From Lottia gigantea (lineage: Eukaryota; Mollusca; Gastropoda; Lottiidae), in assembly GCF_000327385.1 (NCBI RefSeq), contig NW_008708645.1:2688900-2752899 (forward strand): a stretch of DNA of 64,000 bases. The letters run 5' to 3'. The notes beneath the pieces are model-generated. The model saw nothing but the letters and a program-made list of their open reading frames with translations. It made no database searches and was not told the origin of the DNA. Below are positions 1-9,480 of this stretch, piece after piece; positions within the stretch are counted from its first letter, which is position 1; every line of letters starts with the position of its first letter. Made by a program: the position numbers and the translations under genes.

Positions 1-198
1 GTTATCCATAGATAGTCCTTCTGTTAATTATGAGTATCCTCCATATGTTACTGGTACTCTTTGATGTATATCAACGCAGGGGTGAGACAAAAAGACTATA
101 TCCGAAATAACGTAAGATGCAGTGTCTATAGCACGGGCTCTGTCTTGCATAATTGCCAAAGACATAACAAGTCTAGAATCAAACACCTATTAACAGTT

Positions 199-3100
199 TC
201 AGACTGTACTGGTGACATCCGATATGGTAAATGTGGGTGAAATAGTTTGGTCCATAGGGGATGTTGTTGTAAGACTTGCTTGGTCTGTTGATGATATGGC
301 TTCAGCAGTCATACTGCTTGTTTCTTGTGCAGAAGAAACCACGATAGATGCACTCGATGGGTCTAAAGATTTGGTTTCGGATACAGAGTCTGATGTAGCA
401 CTGACGGATTGTGAAGCTAACATTTCCACCGTTGTTGATGTCTCAATACTTGTGGACAATTGTTCTACACTTGTTGATGTCGGACTTATTGACATGACAG
501 AAGATGTCATCGTCGGTTGTACATCAAGAGTTGACACCGTTGACATTGAAGGCATCATAGAATATGTGGTTACTGACTCAGTATTTGACGTCATAGGCTG
601 TTCTACTACTGATGGGGATGATGATGACACTGTCGACAAGGACAATTCGATTGGAGTTGATGAGGACACTGACGGTATTGAAGCAGAAGATTCCATTGAC
701 ACTGAAGATGTGGTCGATACTAACTGATCCATTGATGGCGTCACAGATGTAGTTACTGACTCAGTATTAGACGACATCGGCTGTTCTACTGTTGATGTCG
801 TTGCAGATGTCATGATCGTCAGAGAAGATTCGACTGAAATCGATGATGACATTGATGGTAATGAAGCAGATGATGAATCCATTGTCATTGAAGACATTAA
901 TGATGACGACGACTGATCATTCATCGATGTGCTCATTGGTATTGTAGTTGTTGAAGACACCATGAGCAGTTCTCCTGCTGATGACGTTGAAGATTCAATT
1001 GTTGGCATTGAAGGAGATTCGACAAAACTTCCAGACGATGATACTATTGGCCTTGAAGTCATGTCTGATGATGACGATAACTGTTGCTGTTCCATTGATG
1101 ACATTTCAGAGGTGACCATTGGCATGGTGGTTGTTGACTGTTCTACTGATGTCATCATTGTCACCGAGGCCGATTCGGTTCCAATTAGTGTTGATGAGGA
1201 CACAAGCGGTTTTGTAGATGATGATTCCATTGAAACTGAAGATGTGGTTGGTGACGATGATTGTTCATCAATTGATGTCATCAAAGAAGTGGTCATATGC
1301 GTGGTAGCGGTCGAAGAAATTATTGACTGGTCTACTCCCGAGGGCGTTGAAGATAGCATCATTGTCACTGAGGGAGATTCGGCTGCAATTGGAGTTGACG
1401 AGGACATAAGCGGTAATGATGTAGACGATGATTCCATTGACATTGACAATGTGGTTGGCGATGACGATGATTGTTCAGCCATTGAGGCCATCACAGAAGT
1501 GACCTTTTGCGAAGTAGCGGTAGAAAAAATCATTGACTGATCTACTACTGATGGTGAAGATATCATGGGCGTTGAAGATTCAACAGGAACCGACGGCATT
1601 GATGTAGATGATTCCATTGACATCATGGTTGAGGATGAAGATAGCTGCTGTTGTCCCATTGATGACGTTAAAGAAGTGGCCATTGGCATGGTAGTGGTTG
1701 CAGACATCATTGACATCTCTTCTGCTATTGATGCTGATGAAGACTCCGGTTGCATAGATGAAGAGGATGATTCCATTGACATTGACATCATGGTTGATGA
1801 TGAAGATTGCTGCTGTTGTACCATTGATGACGTTAAAGAAGTGGCCATTGGCATGGTGGTGGTTGCAGACATCATTGACATCTCTTCTGCTATTGATGCT
1901 GATGAAGACTCCGGTTGCATAGATGAAGATGATGATTCCATTGGCATTGACATCATAGTAGACGGTGATGCTAATTGTTGTTGCTCCATTGATGAGGTAT
2001 CAGAAACAGGCGACTGGACGCTGCTTGATTGACTTAACGTTGAAGATTCGATATTTCCTGAATTGGAGGATTCAGAAACTGAAGGCTGGACACTGCTTGG
2101 TGTCAAACCATTTGTAGCCGCGCTAGTAACTGAATGGGAAGTTTCAATAGCGGATGAAGATGTAACCACCATGTCTTGTGATTCTGTTGATTGGACTGCC
2201 ATTTGTTCAGTTGACGATGCTTCAATTTGTAATGAGGTGTCGGAAGCTGAGGTCTGGACACTGTTTGACGTTACTGGAGCCGTTGAAGTAGTAGCTGAAA
2301 TTGGAGATGATGTAGCCATAGTTGTAATTTCTTGTGATTCTGTTGATTGTAGTGCCATTTGTTCAGTTGACGATGCTTCAATTTGTAAAGAAGAAGAGGT
2401 GTCGGAAGCTGAGGTCTGGACGCTGCTTGATGTTACCAGAGCCCCGGAAGTAGTAGCTGAGGATGAAGTTACGACGTCGGATGAAGATGTAACTGTAGAT
2501 GCTATGTCTTGCGATTCTGTTGATTGGACTGCCATTTGTTCAGTTGACGATGCTTCAATTTGTACAGAAGATGGGGAAACCGAGGTCTGGACGCTGCTTG
2601 ATGTAACTACAGCTTCTGGAGATGTTGAAGTAGTAGCTGAAATTGAAGTTACGACATCGGATGGAGATGGTGCAGTTGTCATGTCTTGCGATTCTGTTGA
2701 TTGGACTGCCATTTGTTCAGTTGACGATGCTTCAATTTGTACAGAAGAAGGGGAAACCGAGGTCTGGACGCTGCTTGATGTAACTACAGCTTCTGGAGAT
2801 GTTGAAGTAGTAGCTGAAATTGAAGTTACGACATCGGATGGAGATGGTGCAGTTGTCATGTCTTGCGATTCTGTTGATTGAATTGCCATTTGTTCAGTTG
2901 ACGAAGCTTCAATTTGTACAGAAGAGGTGTCAGAAACTGTGGTCTGGACGCTGCTTGGTGTCACTACAGCATCGGGGGACATTGAAATAGTAGCTGAGGT
3001 TGAAGTTACGACATCGGATGAGGATGTAACTGTAGATGCTAGGTCTTGCGATTCTGTTGATTGGATTGCCATTTGTTCTGTTGTCGACGCTTCAATAGGA

Positions 3101-3436
3101 ACAGAAGCAGTGGTGTCGGAAGCTGAGGGCGCACCACTGCTTGGCGTTGCTACAGCATCGGAAGCCGTTGAAGCAGTAGAGGGAGTAGGGGTTACGGCAT
3201 CAGATGCAGATGTTGTTTGTGTAGTAGGCGTTTGTGTTGTCACAGCCTTTTGTTTGCATTCTGCATCACCTTGGTTGTCGTTACATTTATACGTTGTATC
3301 CACTTTGATATCTCCAAGTTGTCCATTTGAAACTTTTTCCTCTAAGAATATATTTATTTTAATCCTAAAATCTGCTATTTGCTGAACAACGGCTGATGGT
3401 ATTTTCAATTCATACACTATAATAATACTTCCAGGC
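199..3436 (-). CDS. Large exon: SEA cleavage strand and Ser/Thr-rich mucin stalk
   Basis: The exon follows a strong acceptor (TATATTTTTTCCAG). It begins PGSIIIVYELKI, the G-S-(V/I)-(V/I) strand where SEA modules self-cleave, then ends the module with NGQLGDIKVDTTYKC. A short Cys-containing spacer follows (NDNQGDAECKQ), then about 1,000 residues dominated by Ser, Thr, Met, Val and Ala with scattered Pro and Glu, suited to dense O-glycosylation. Six copies of an IEASSTEQMA-QSTESQ motif lie near the start of the stalk. No Met codon opens the frame here, which supports an internal exon. The frame stops at 199-201. No poly(A) signal is obvious in the 198 bases beyond, so the true end is uncertain. 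Confidence 0.85.
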
Positions 3437-5479
3437 CTGGAAAAAATATAAAAAAGACAATATGAAAGTGGAAGTGTAAACCGGGGTATATTTTGAAAGG
3501 AAGAATTGGAAATAACGCTAATGGTGGAATGAAAATTTGGAAAAATATAATCAACTGAAATTTGATTTTATGAGGCGGACACCTCTCCCTTATCATCAAT
3601 TCGACTTATTCTGATTTAAACAACCAGTTTTGCCAATTTTCCGTACATTCATTAGAAAATCTTCAATAAAAACGCTTACATAGCAAATTCAAGATTGATA
3701 GTTTTAAAGTTTACTTTTCTGATTAGACTAATGAAGATGGACAACGGCATGGACTATGCAATAATTGAGATTTTACCAGGACAGCGGCATTGGCCTACTC
3801 TTTTCTGACTGTCTGAAATCTTTCAGAAGGAAGATAAAGTCCAAAGGTGTCCCTGATTGAGCTTCTTGCTCATTGAGAAAAATGAAGAATAAAACTTACT
3901 TTACGCTGACGATGAAGCATTCTAACTTTTGATCTTTAACGGGAGATGTACTTTCAGAAAGTGTTGTCTTTACCTAAAATGACCAACACTGTGTAATCGT
4001 TGCTCTGTTTAATATGTTCAAGTTATCATTGGATATCAACAATAGTACAAAGTCGGTTGAAGTAGAAGATAAGGTGATCCGGGAGTGTAAGATTCCTTGC
4101 TCTACTATCGACACCCTTTACAATTTCTTATAATAGTGGAAATTAAATCGAGTCCTTGTAATAATTTCGCCTCAACACTTTAATATCTTTTCGTTCGAGA
4201 CGAATATAAAGAGTAACAGAACTTATTTTCAAAAATGTTTCCTCGCGATACCTACCTTTGAACAAACCTCCTTTTCCAGGTTGGCATAGGCCTCGCTATT
4301 TTTATCATTGAGATCATCGGTGAAATTTCTGTCTGGTAAACGGAAGCCATTTTGGTATGATTCTGAAAAAGACAAACATTTATAAAGGAATAAGGTTTAA
4401 CTTATTTAAGTTACAGATGTTGGATAAGATAGTGTTGGGTACAGGTAATGCTAGTTACAGATCATGTTGGATACAGATCATTTAAGTTACAGATCATGTT
4501 GGATATGATAGTGTTGGATACAGGTAATGCCAGCTACAGATCATGTTGGATACAGATCGTGTAGGATAAAGGCCGTACTAAATACATATCCTGTAGGATA
4601 CAGACCATGCCAGTTATAGATCATGTCGGATAAAATGGTGTTGGCTATAGACCACTGAAGTTACAGATCACATCGGATGAGATAGTGTCGGACAAAGATT
4701 ATGCCAGTTACATATCATGTCGTATATAGCTTTAAACAGGGCCAGCGATTACTTTTCACTGCCCTTACATAAATCGGTATCCAAAGTTTATGGATACATG
4801 TAAAGTACATGGAAGCAACATGTTGATGCTGTACAAGATAACAAAGAGCACATACCTGTTGGTGGTGTTGATCCCGATCCCTGGGTTACTGAAATAAAAG
4901 AGTGTTCATTTTGTATAATGAGGAATCATTGATTCTGATGAGATATAAATAGTATCCTTGATGTTTCCGGAATGGCATCCCAGTTTATTATCATTATTTC
5001 GGCAGATGCATCATAGTAGGATTCTTTGGTTATCTGTTTATTGAATGCTCGATGAATACCAATCAGTTGCTATTGCAGTCAAGGTATTAGACACAGTTAG
5101 AAATAGCTTGATATGATATTGTGAAGATGTAAGAAAGATTATTATAAATATACTCACAAACTATAGCTAATGTGATGGATGTTACAACTACAGCAAGCAG
5201 GGTCATCAATAAAAATACAAACAGAAACACTCTGCATGTCGCCCTTCTTTTAAACTTTTCTTCGTCAGTACTTCTGGTATCTGTTTCACTTCCCTTACTA
5301 GTGTGGCCAGATGCAGGGAATGGTCGACCACCATCTTCTGGTTGATAGTAAAATTTGTAAGCTCCGTGCATTTCATCTGAACGTATTACATTATCATATG
5401 CTACCATTGGATCAACCATTTGACCATCGTCTAATCGGGTTTGGGATCCCGACGAGTAAAGTGATACCAAATGTGGCCA
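199..5479 (-). CDS. Type II membrane protein with SEA module and long mucin-like stalk (5 exons, 5' incomplete)
   Basis: Five exons on the minus strand join in phase: 5479-5158, 4888-4856 (33 bp), 4362-4256 (107 bp), 3973-3900 (74 bp) and 3436-199. All have AG acceptors, mostly after pyrimidine tracts, and GT donors (GTGAGT, GTATGT, GTAGGT, GTAAGT). The joined frame is open for 1,257 residues. Order: Tyr- and acidic-rich cytoplasmic tail (about 1-82, ending KFKRRATCR), membrane segment (about 84-107), short Gly/Ser/Pro linker, SEA module (about 120-230), then a Ser/Thr/Met/Val-rich stalk to the end. Basic residues before the membrane segment suggest a cytoplasmic N terminus. A likely role is a cell-surface mucin or glycocalyx component; that is inference. 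The first exon seen opens at an acceptor, so either an upstream exon supplies the start or translation begins at the in-frame Met near residue 21. The end at 199 could instead be a splice into sequence left of the window. Confidence 0.82.
1655..1990 (-). repeat. Two-copy 165-bp coding repeat in the mucin stalk
   Basis: The stretch at 1661 recurs at 1826 with very few differences, a 165-bp (55-codon) duplication. The protein unit includes EMSMMSATTTMPMATSLTSS. It is an independent duplication from the 177-bp block. Confidence 0.75.
2150..3090 (-). repeat. Tandem coding repeat in the mucin stalk, core unit 177 bp
   Basis: Units carry the motif EASSTEQMA followed by QSTESQ. Three successive matches of TTGACG on the plus strand lie at 2544, 2721 and 2898, exactly 177 bp (59 codons) apart, and those two intervals are nearly identical. 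Outer copies are more diverged and variably spaced. The length is a multiple of three, so copy number can change without a frameshift. Confidence 0.8.
3900..3973 (-). CDS. Exon: central part of the SEA module
   Basis: The exon follows CATTTTAG and is closed by GTAAGT. Its 74 bp enter in phase 0 and leave two bases into a codon. That matches the single base (G) that opens the next exon and gives Lys at the junction. The residues include VKTTLSESTSPVKDQKLECF and IVSVK, placed just before the self-cleavage strand PGSIIIVYEL. The region is a little shorter than in many SEA modules. Confidence 0.78.
4256..4362 (-). CDS. Exon: N-terminal part of the SEA module
   Basis: The exon is bounded by TGTCTTTTTCAG and GTAGGT, enters in phase 1 and leaves in phase 0. 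It encodes FRLPDRNFTDDLNDKNSEAY and then ANLEKEVCSK. This matches the usual SEA opening: a hydrophobic strand, then F-x-x-x-L-x-D-x-x-S-x-x-(Y/F)-x-x-L. It also holds one Cys. Confidence 0.82.
4408..4735. repeat. Irregular intronic tandem repeat
   Basis: Variants of GTTACAGATCATGTTGGATA recur about ten times with spacing near 20-40 bp. The repeat lies in the intron between the 33-bp linker exon and the first SEA exon. It has no open frame of note. Confidence 0.65.
4856..4888 (-). CDS. 33-bp linker micro-exon of the SEA-mucin gene
   Basis: The exon is flanked by CTTTTATTTCAG and GTATGT. It is 33 bp, enters and leaves in phase 1, and adds LTQGSGSTPPT between the membrane span and the SEA module. 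Because its length is a multiple of three it could be skipped without changing frame. It is too short for ordinary ORF detection. Confidence 0.75.
5158..5479 (-). CDS. Exon: cytoplasmic tail and membrane segment of the SEA-mucin protein
   Basis: The exon starts after the acceptor TTTTATTTCAG and ends one base into a codon before the donor GTGAGT. It encodes 107 residues. The first 80 or so are hydrophilic and hold a YDNV motif, which fits the Tyr-x-x-hydrophobic sorting pattern, and a KFKRR cluster just before the membrane. The segment VFLFVFLLMTLLAVVVTSIT is a clear single membrane span. The open frame continues past the donor for about 24 codons, but the strong donor and the matching phase of the next exons argue that those codons are intronic. 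Confidence 0.8.
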
Positions 5480-6319
5480 CTGAAATAAAATAAAAAGTGT
5501 GTGAACTCAAATTACAAATAGAAACTATAAAAAGTTTTTGATTTAAATTCGTTCCCTGCATTGACGATAGTCTAAAACTTCCATGGTCATTTTGTTGTTT
5601 TTGAATTGTAAACGTACTGGGTGCCGGATATGAATTCTGATAAGTAATACGTACAGCTGAATATAAGATATATTAGCTGGTAAAGCAAATATTTAGACGA
5701 TAATAACCTCAATTTCAGTGTAGAATATCATGATAATTATATAAATTTACTTAAAATCTAATTTCAATCACATGTTCAAGGGGATTTTCCGCATCTTCGC
5801 TTTGCCAATGTATTCATTCCACAAGGCGATGGTGCCTACATAACACATATATGATGTCCGAATACCAAAAGTTAGAAAAAATATATTCTAATAGTTTATC
5901 CAATATAACAGTCGTATACCTTAGTATATCCCACCTTTTTACTTCACTAAAGTAACGGATATAAAAAGTATATCTAATATACACAGTTGTCACAAACCCA
6001 ACTCAACAATGTGTCTTAATCAATCAGCATGCCCCTTGTAAATCTAAATTTGCACATTGTAATGGATATTTTTTCGTATACATATGGATGGAATTATTAG
6101 TCAAATCTGATTGACATGTCATACATCAATATTTTTGTTTTGTTTCGCAGTTCAAAGGATGTCATTTTTCTTGTGCTGTTTTATATTGTATTATAAGGCG
6201 AGGCTAGCATTTAAATGAAAACAGTGCATATCTGACAATAGAATTTACGAATATTTATTGACGATTGGGGGTTAAATCTAAGAAATCAATCTTCATGTCA
6301 AACCTGCAAACTTCCTGAT
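5480..6319. other. No gene recognised upstream of the SEA-mucin exons
   Basis: This is AT-rich sequence without a convincing exon. A missing 5' exon of the SEA-mucin gene could lie here or further right. I found no in-frame ATG followed by a phase-0 donor that I would defend. Confidence 0.4.
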
Positions 6320-6562
6320 TCATTAAAGGAATACTATCTCTTTGAATGGGCATAAAATTTGAAATCTCAAACTTGTTCAATAAGTGTTAAACACTTACAA
6401 GGTGCCATGACTAAAGAACAAAATCTCTATATAAGACAAAATACGTTTCAAAGCGTGTATCAAAAAAATACTTTATGGGATTCTGTCATATATTTTTGAC
6501 ACCAGGCAAGTCCACTGATGGACAAAGACTCATTTTGGGCAAGTTTAAAAGATTTCAATTTT
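6320..6562 (+). mobile_element. Dispersed repeat family C, copy 1
   Basis: It shares several blocks in the same order with copies near 49.06 kb and 53.07-53.34 kb (minus): a Leu/Ile-free AT lead, TCTCAAACTTG, GGTGCCATGACTAAAGAA, AATCTCTATATAAGAC, and the end block AGACTCATTTTGG. No protein is encoded, so it looks like a short non-autonomous element of about 240-270 bp. Confidence 0.6.
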
Positions 6563-6717
6563 TTGGACATCCTAAGAGTTAGTTTATCTTTAAAATACAT
6601 TACTCCATAAATACTCATATATAGCGGCTTAACACGATGATTTTCGTGGAATACATTACATATTTTTCAATATTCATATAAAATACAAGGAAATTAGTTT
6701 TATTCATTCATTGCAGA

Positions 6718-7000
6718 CTACATGGCGTTTGCCCGTCTTTATGGTGCAAAAAAGTAGGCCGTAAAACTCTATTCATTCGATTCAGTATTTCTCTTGATGT
6801 ATCAAATGGAGTTTAACATCCTACTTTTCTGCACCATGTTAGCTAATGGAGACGGGCAACACCATACAGTGTGCAATGAGGGAATTTTTTTTGCTTATTC
6901 TTTTTCGATTTTCAACTTTCGAGGGATCTTTAACGCGAATTGTTATAGCACTCTTGGTCATGGTTTATTGTAACATCCGAACGACTTGACGCTTGTTTCT
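6718..7000. mobile_element. Dispersed repeat family D with foldback core, copy 1
   Basis: Around 6724-6865 the two halves are inverted copies: GCCCGTCTTTATGGTGC and GTAAAACTCTATTCATT against GGAGTTTAACATCC and GCACCATGTTAGC with GACGGGC. A second block (TCGAGGGATCTT, then GAACGACTTGACGC) follows at about 6915-6990. Both blocks recur at 52.62-52.77 kb, in the opposite order. Confidence 0.55.
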
Positions 7001-7039
7001 TTGTCAGCCCTATTGATATAGCAGATTGTATGGGCATGT

Positions 7040-7350
7040 GAATTCATATTAAAATGACGGGTTCACCAATCGATTTTAGCTAAGCTAATCAGTAATAGTA
7101 TTCACAGCTTAATGCGAATTTTGAGCCGTCAAAAGCATGACTTGTGTGTCCAGAATTATCTGAGTTTGAAAGTTAAAATGACGACTCGTCTTTCTTGGGA
7201 CTCTGCTATAGAAAAGCTATAATTATAGAAATAGAGAGTGGAATTTCTAGCTTGAGGTATATTTAGGGATTATCAGATTTTCGTGCGGTTCTGGTACTTC
7301 TGAAGACTATTTACATATATTCAAGACACAAAACGATCCCCGAGCCATGG
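7040..7350 (+). mobile_element. MITE-like family A, copy 1
   Basis: This copy carries the family A internal blocks: TTTTAGCTAAGCTAATCAGT, GTGTCCAGAATTATCTGA, AAAATGACGACTCGTC and CTTCTGAAGACTATTTACAT, then ATATTCAAGACACAAA. The terminal TTAAAGGGA motifs are worn here. About eight related copies occur in the window. Confidence 0.65.
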
Positions 7351-8529
7351 CCGTTATTTAAATGAATTCAGAAATAGTATATCCATATATCTTATGCTTC
7401 TTTGCGTGGAAATAGTTAGAAACACACCTATACACCTTGTCATAAAATGGGAAATTAAACATATGTAACCGTCAGAAGTTATGGCCATATCAATTCATTA
7501 GCGTCAACTTATTATATTTACACTGGTTTTAATTGTCAACTACGTAACTTGCCTATAAATGTTTATGTATATAGGAAATTGATCGAACGGAAGTTTTTGT
7601 CAGAATACTTGATGGGAATTTTTCCTAGAGCAAAATTTTATTGTGTGGGCTTCTTCTTCTATGTAAACTTTCGTAATTCGTAGTTTCTTGTCCTGTAGGC
7701 TACATATTATTTCATAAGGTATCAAGACATTATGTTCAATACATGACATTGTAATTTTGGATATTCTGTTGTGAAACCTTATCATTCGAATTCGATTTCG
7801 ATGTGGAAATTTGAAAATGTAAAGGAAGAGGACAACGGAACTTAACAAAGCTATACTGTCTTCGCACATTGGTAGTACTTTTTTCGCGTTTTTATACAAA
7901 AATTATGAGTATAAGCTACACAATAGCAGTGCTAGTCGTGATTTAACAGAAGAAAATACATAACAGAAAAATGACTGAAAATAGTCCTCTGTAAAACAAA
8001 TTTAAAACTGATTATGTGTGTTTATCAACTCTGTTAAACAAATAATCGTTTATATTCGTTTTACTGATGAATGTGCTAAGACTGAAGTTTTCCACCTTCT
8101 GTTTTATTTGATATAATTGAAAAAGACTAGAGATCTAATGTTTTGATATGTTCTTAAATACACAACATCTATTGTAGTAAACCATTGACTAATAAAACCC
8201 TCCAGTAATACAGATGATGACCTTGATACTAATGTCAATCAATCAATAAAGGCAGTGTCCATTTGCCACACAACAATAGTGTTGTCTTATACTCATTCAT
8301 TGTCAAGCTGTATTTGTTATCATGTTTCCTTTCCCCTCAGGCAATATGCGTCGGTGCATACTGACCTGGGTGATAAGATTCGTGATTATTATCATATTTC
8401 AAGAATTTACCGTAGTAAAATTATACCTTTGACCTCTTGTATTCATGCTTTACCTTGTTGTCAACACGGTCATCGGTAGCATATTTAATGTTCATAGTGC
8501 GACCCTTCTATTGACCCGTTAAACCCAAT

Positions 8530-8810
8530 CAGGGAGTGTCACCAAGTGTTTAGGAATGCCATAAACTGCTTCACTGGCAACGCCTTCCGCCGTACTTACT
8601 TTCAATTCCGTCTTTGAACACGAGCTTTTGAAGAGTGTCACTGTTTTATATAATATAGGGTCATTTTATAATAATTTCTGTTTTAGATATGTCAAGCTCA
8701 ACCACAGAGTGGCTCGAGGTATTCAGAAAATGGGGCATAAACTGCTTCACTAGCAAAACCTATCGCAGTACTCAATCTGAATGAACACTTTGAAAAGTGT
8801 CACGAAATTT
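8530..8810. repeat. Two diverged copies of a roughly 100-bp unit
   Basis: The block CATAAACTGCTTCACT, followed by CGCAGTAC or CGCCGTAC and ending AAGAGTGTCAC or AAAGTGTCAC, occurs at about 8561-8642 and again at about 8736-8800. A fainter relative may lie near 8930-9000. No coding potential is seen. Confidence 0.5.
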
Positions 8811-9374
8811 ACATTGCTGGAATGTGTACGTACATCCAGTCTTCGGGTTTTCGGTTCAGCATTCACTAAAAAAATTCCAAAATAACCAACATCCGTAACC
8901 CAAATCGTAGTATGGCATCTTAGGTCAGGTGGGTATTCCGGAAATGAGGAATGTCAACTTGCCACGGAACTCATCTTAGAGTTCAATTTCAAGAGCTTAA
9001 AACTGAAAAGTTGACGAATGTAAACACCACATTTTACATTACTATCTATGATACACACTTACAATGATACATACAGTGATACGTAAAATGATACACACTG
9101 TATGATGTGAAAACGCATTAATTTGAAAAATATGTTTTGAGGAATTTGTTTTCAAAGCAATAAAATATATCATATTATAAAATGTCATATGAACATGTCA
9201 TATATATAATCTGACATTAAAATTAATTTAAAAAATCTGAAATTCGCTTTATTAATGTACTCTTTTTGTTATATACGTATTTAACTGGACGAGTAACTGA
9301 AGGATTTGTAACGATTTCCTTGGGAGTGGGAGTAATTTATGTTATGGTAAAAAATGAAAATCTGACTAATAATT

Positions 9375-9480
9375 AAAGGCCATGGTTCGCACTTTTCGGG
9401 GCTCGATTCGGGTCTTAAATATATGAAATAGTCTTTAGAAGTACTATAGAAATATACGAACATTTCATTATCCCTTCAAA
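9375..9480 (-). mobile_element. MITE-like family A, truncated copy
   Basis: Only one end of the family is present: a GCACTTTTCGGGG-like end, then the ATATTTAAGACCC-type block and AGTCTTTAGAAGTACTATAG. The rest is missing. Confidence 0.5.

Noticed and set aside
212-3385. Four or five long plus-strand frames rich in Asp, Val and Ile
   Set aside because: They are the antisense of the Ser/Thr-rich stalk. The serine and threonine codons used there read as Asp, Val or Ile codons on the other strand. They have no start context or domain.
5087-5157. Continuation of the membrane-segment frame past 5158
   Set aside because: A strong GTGAGT donor at 5157-5152 and four following phase-matched exons show that this part is intron.
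5765-5835. Minus-strand fragment reading IALWNEYIGKAKMRKIPLNM
   Set aside because: About 20 codons only, ending in a stop, without splice sites. It may be a remnant of a mobile-element protein but is too short to assign.
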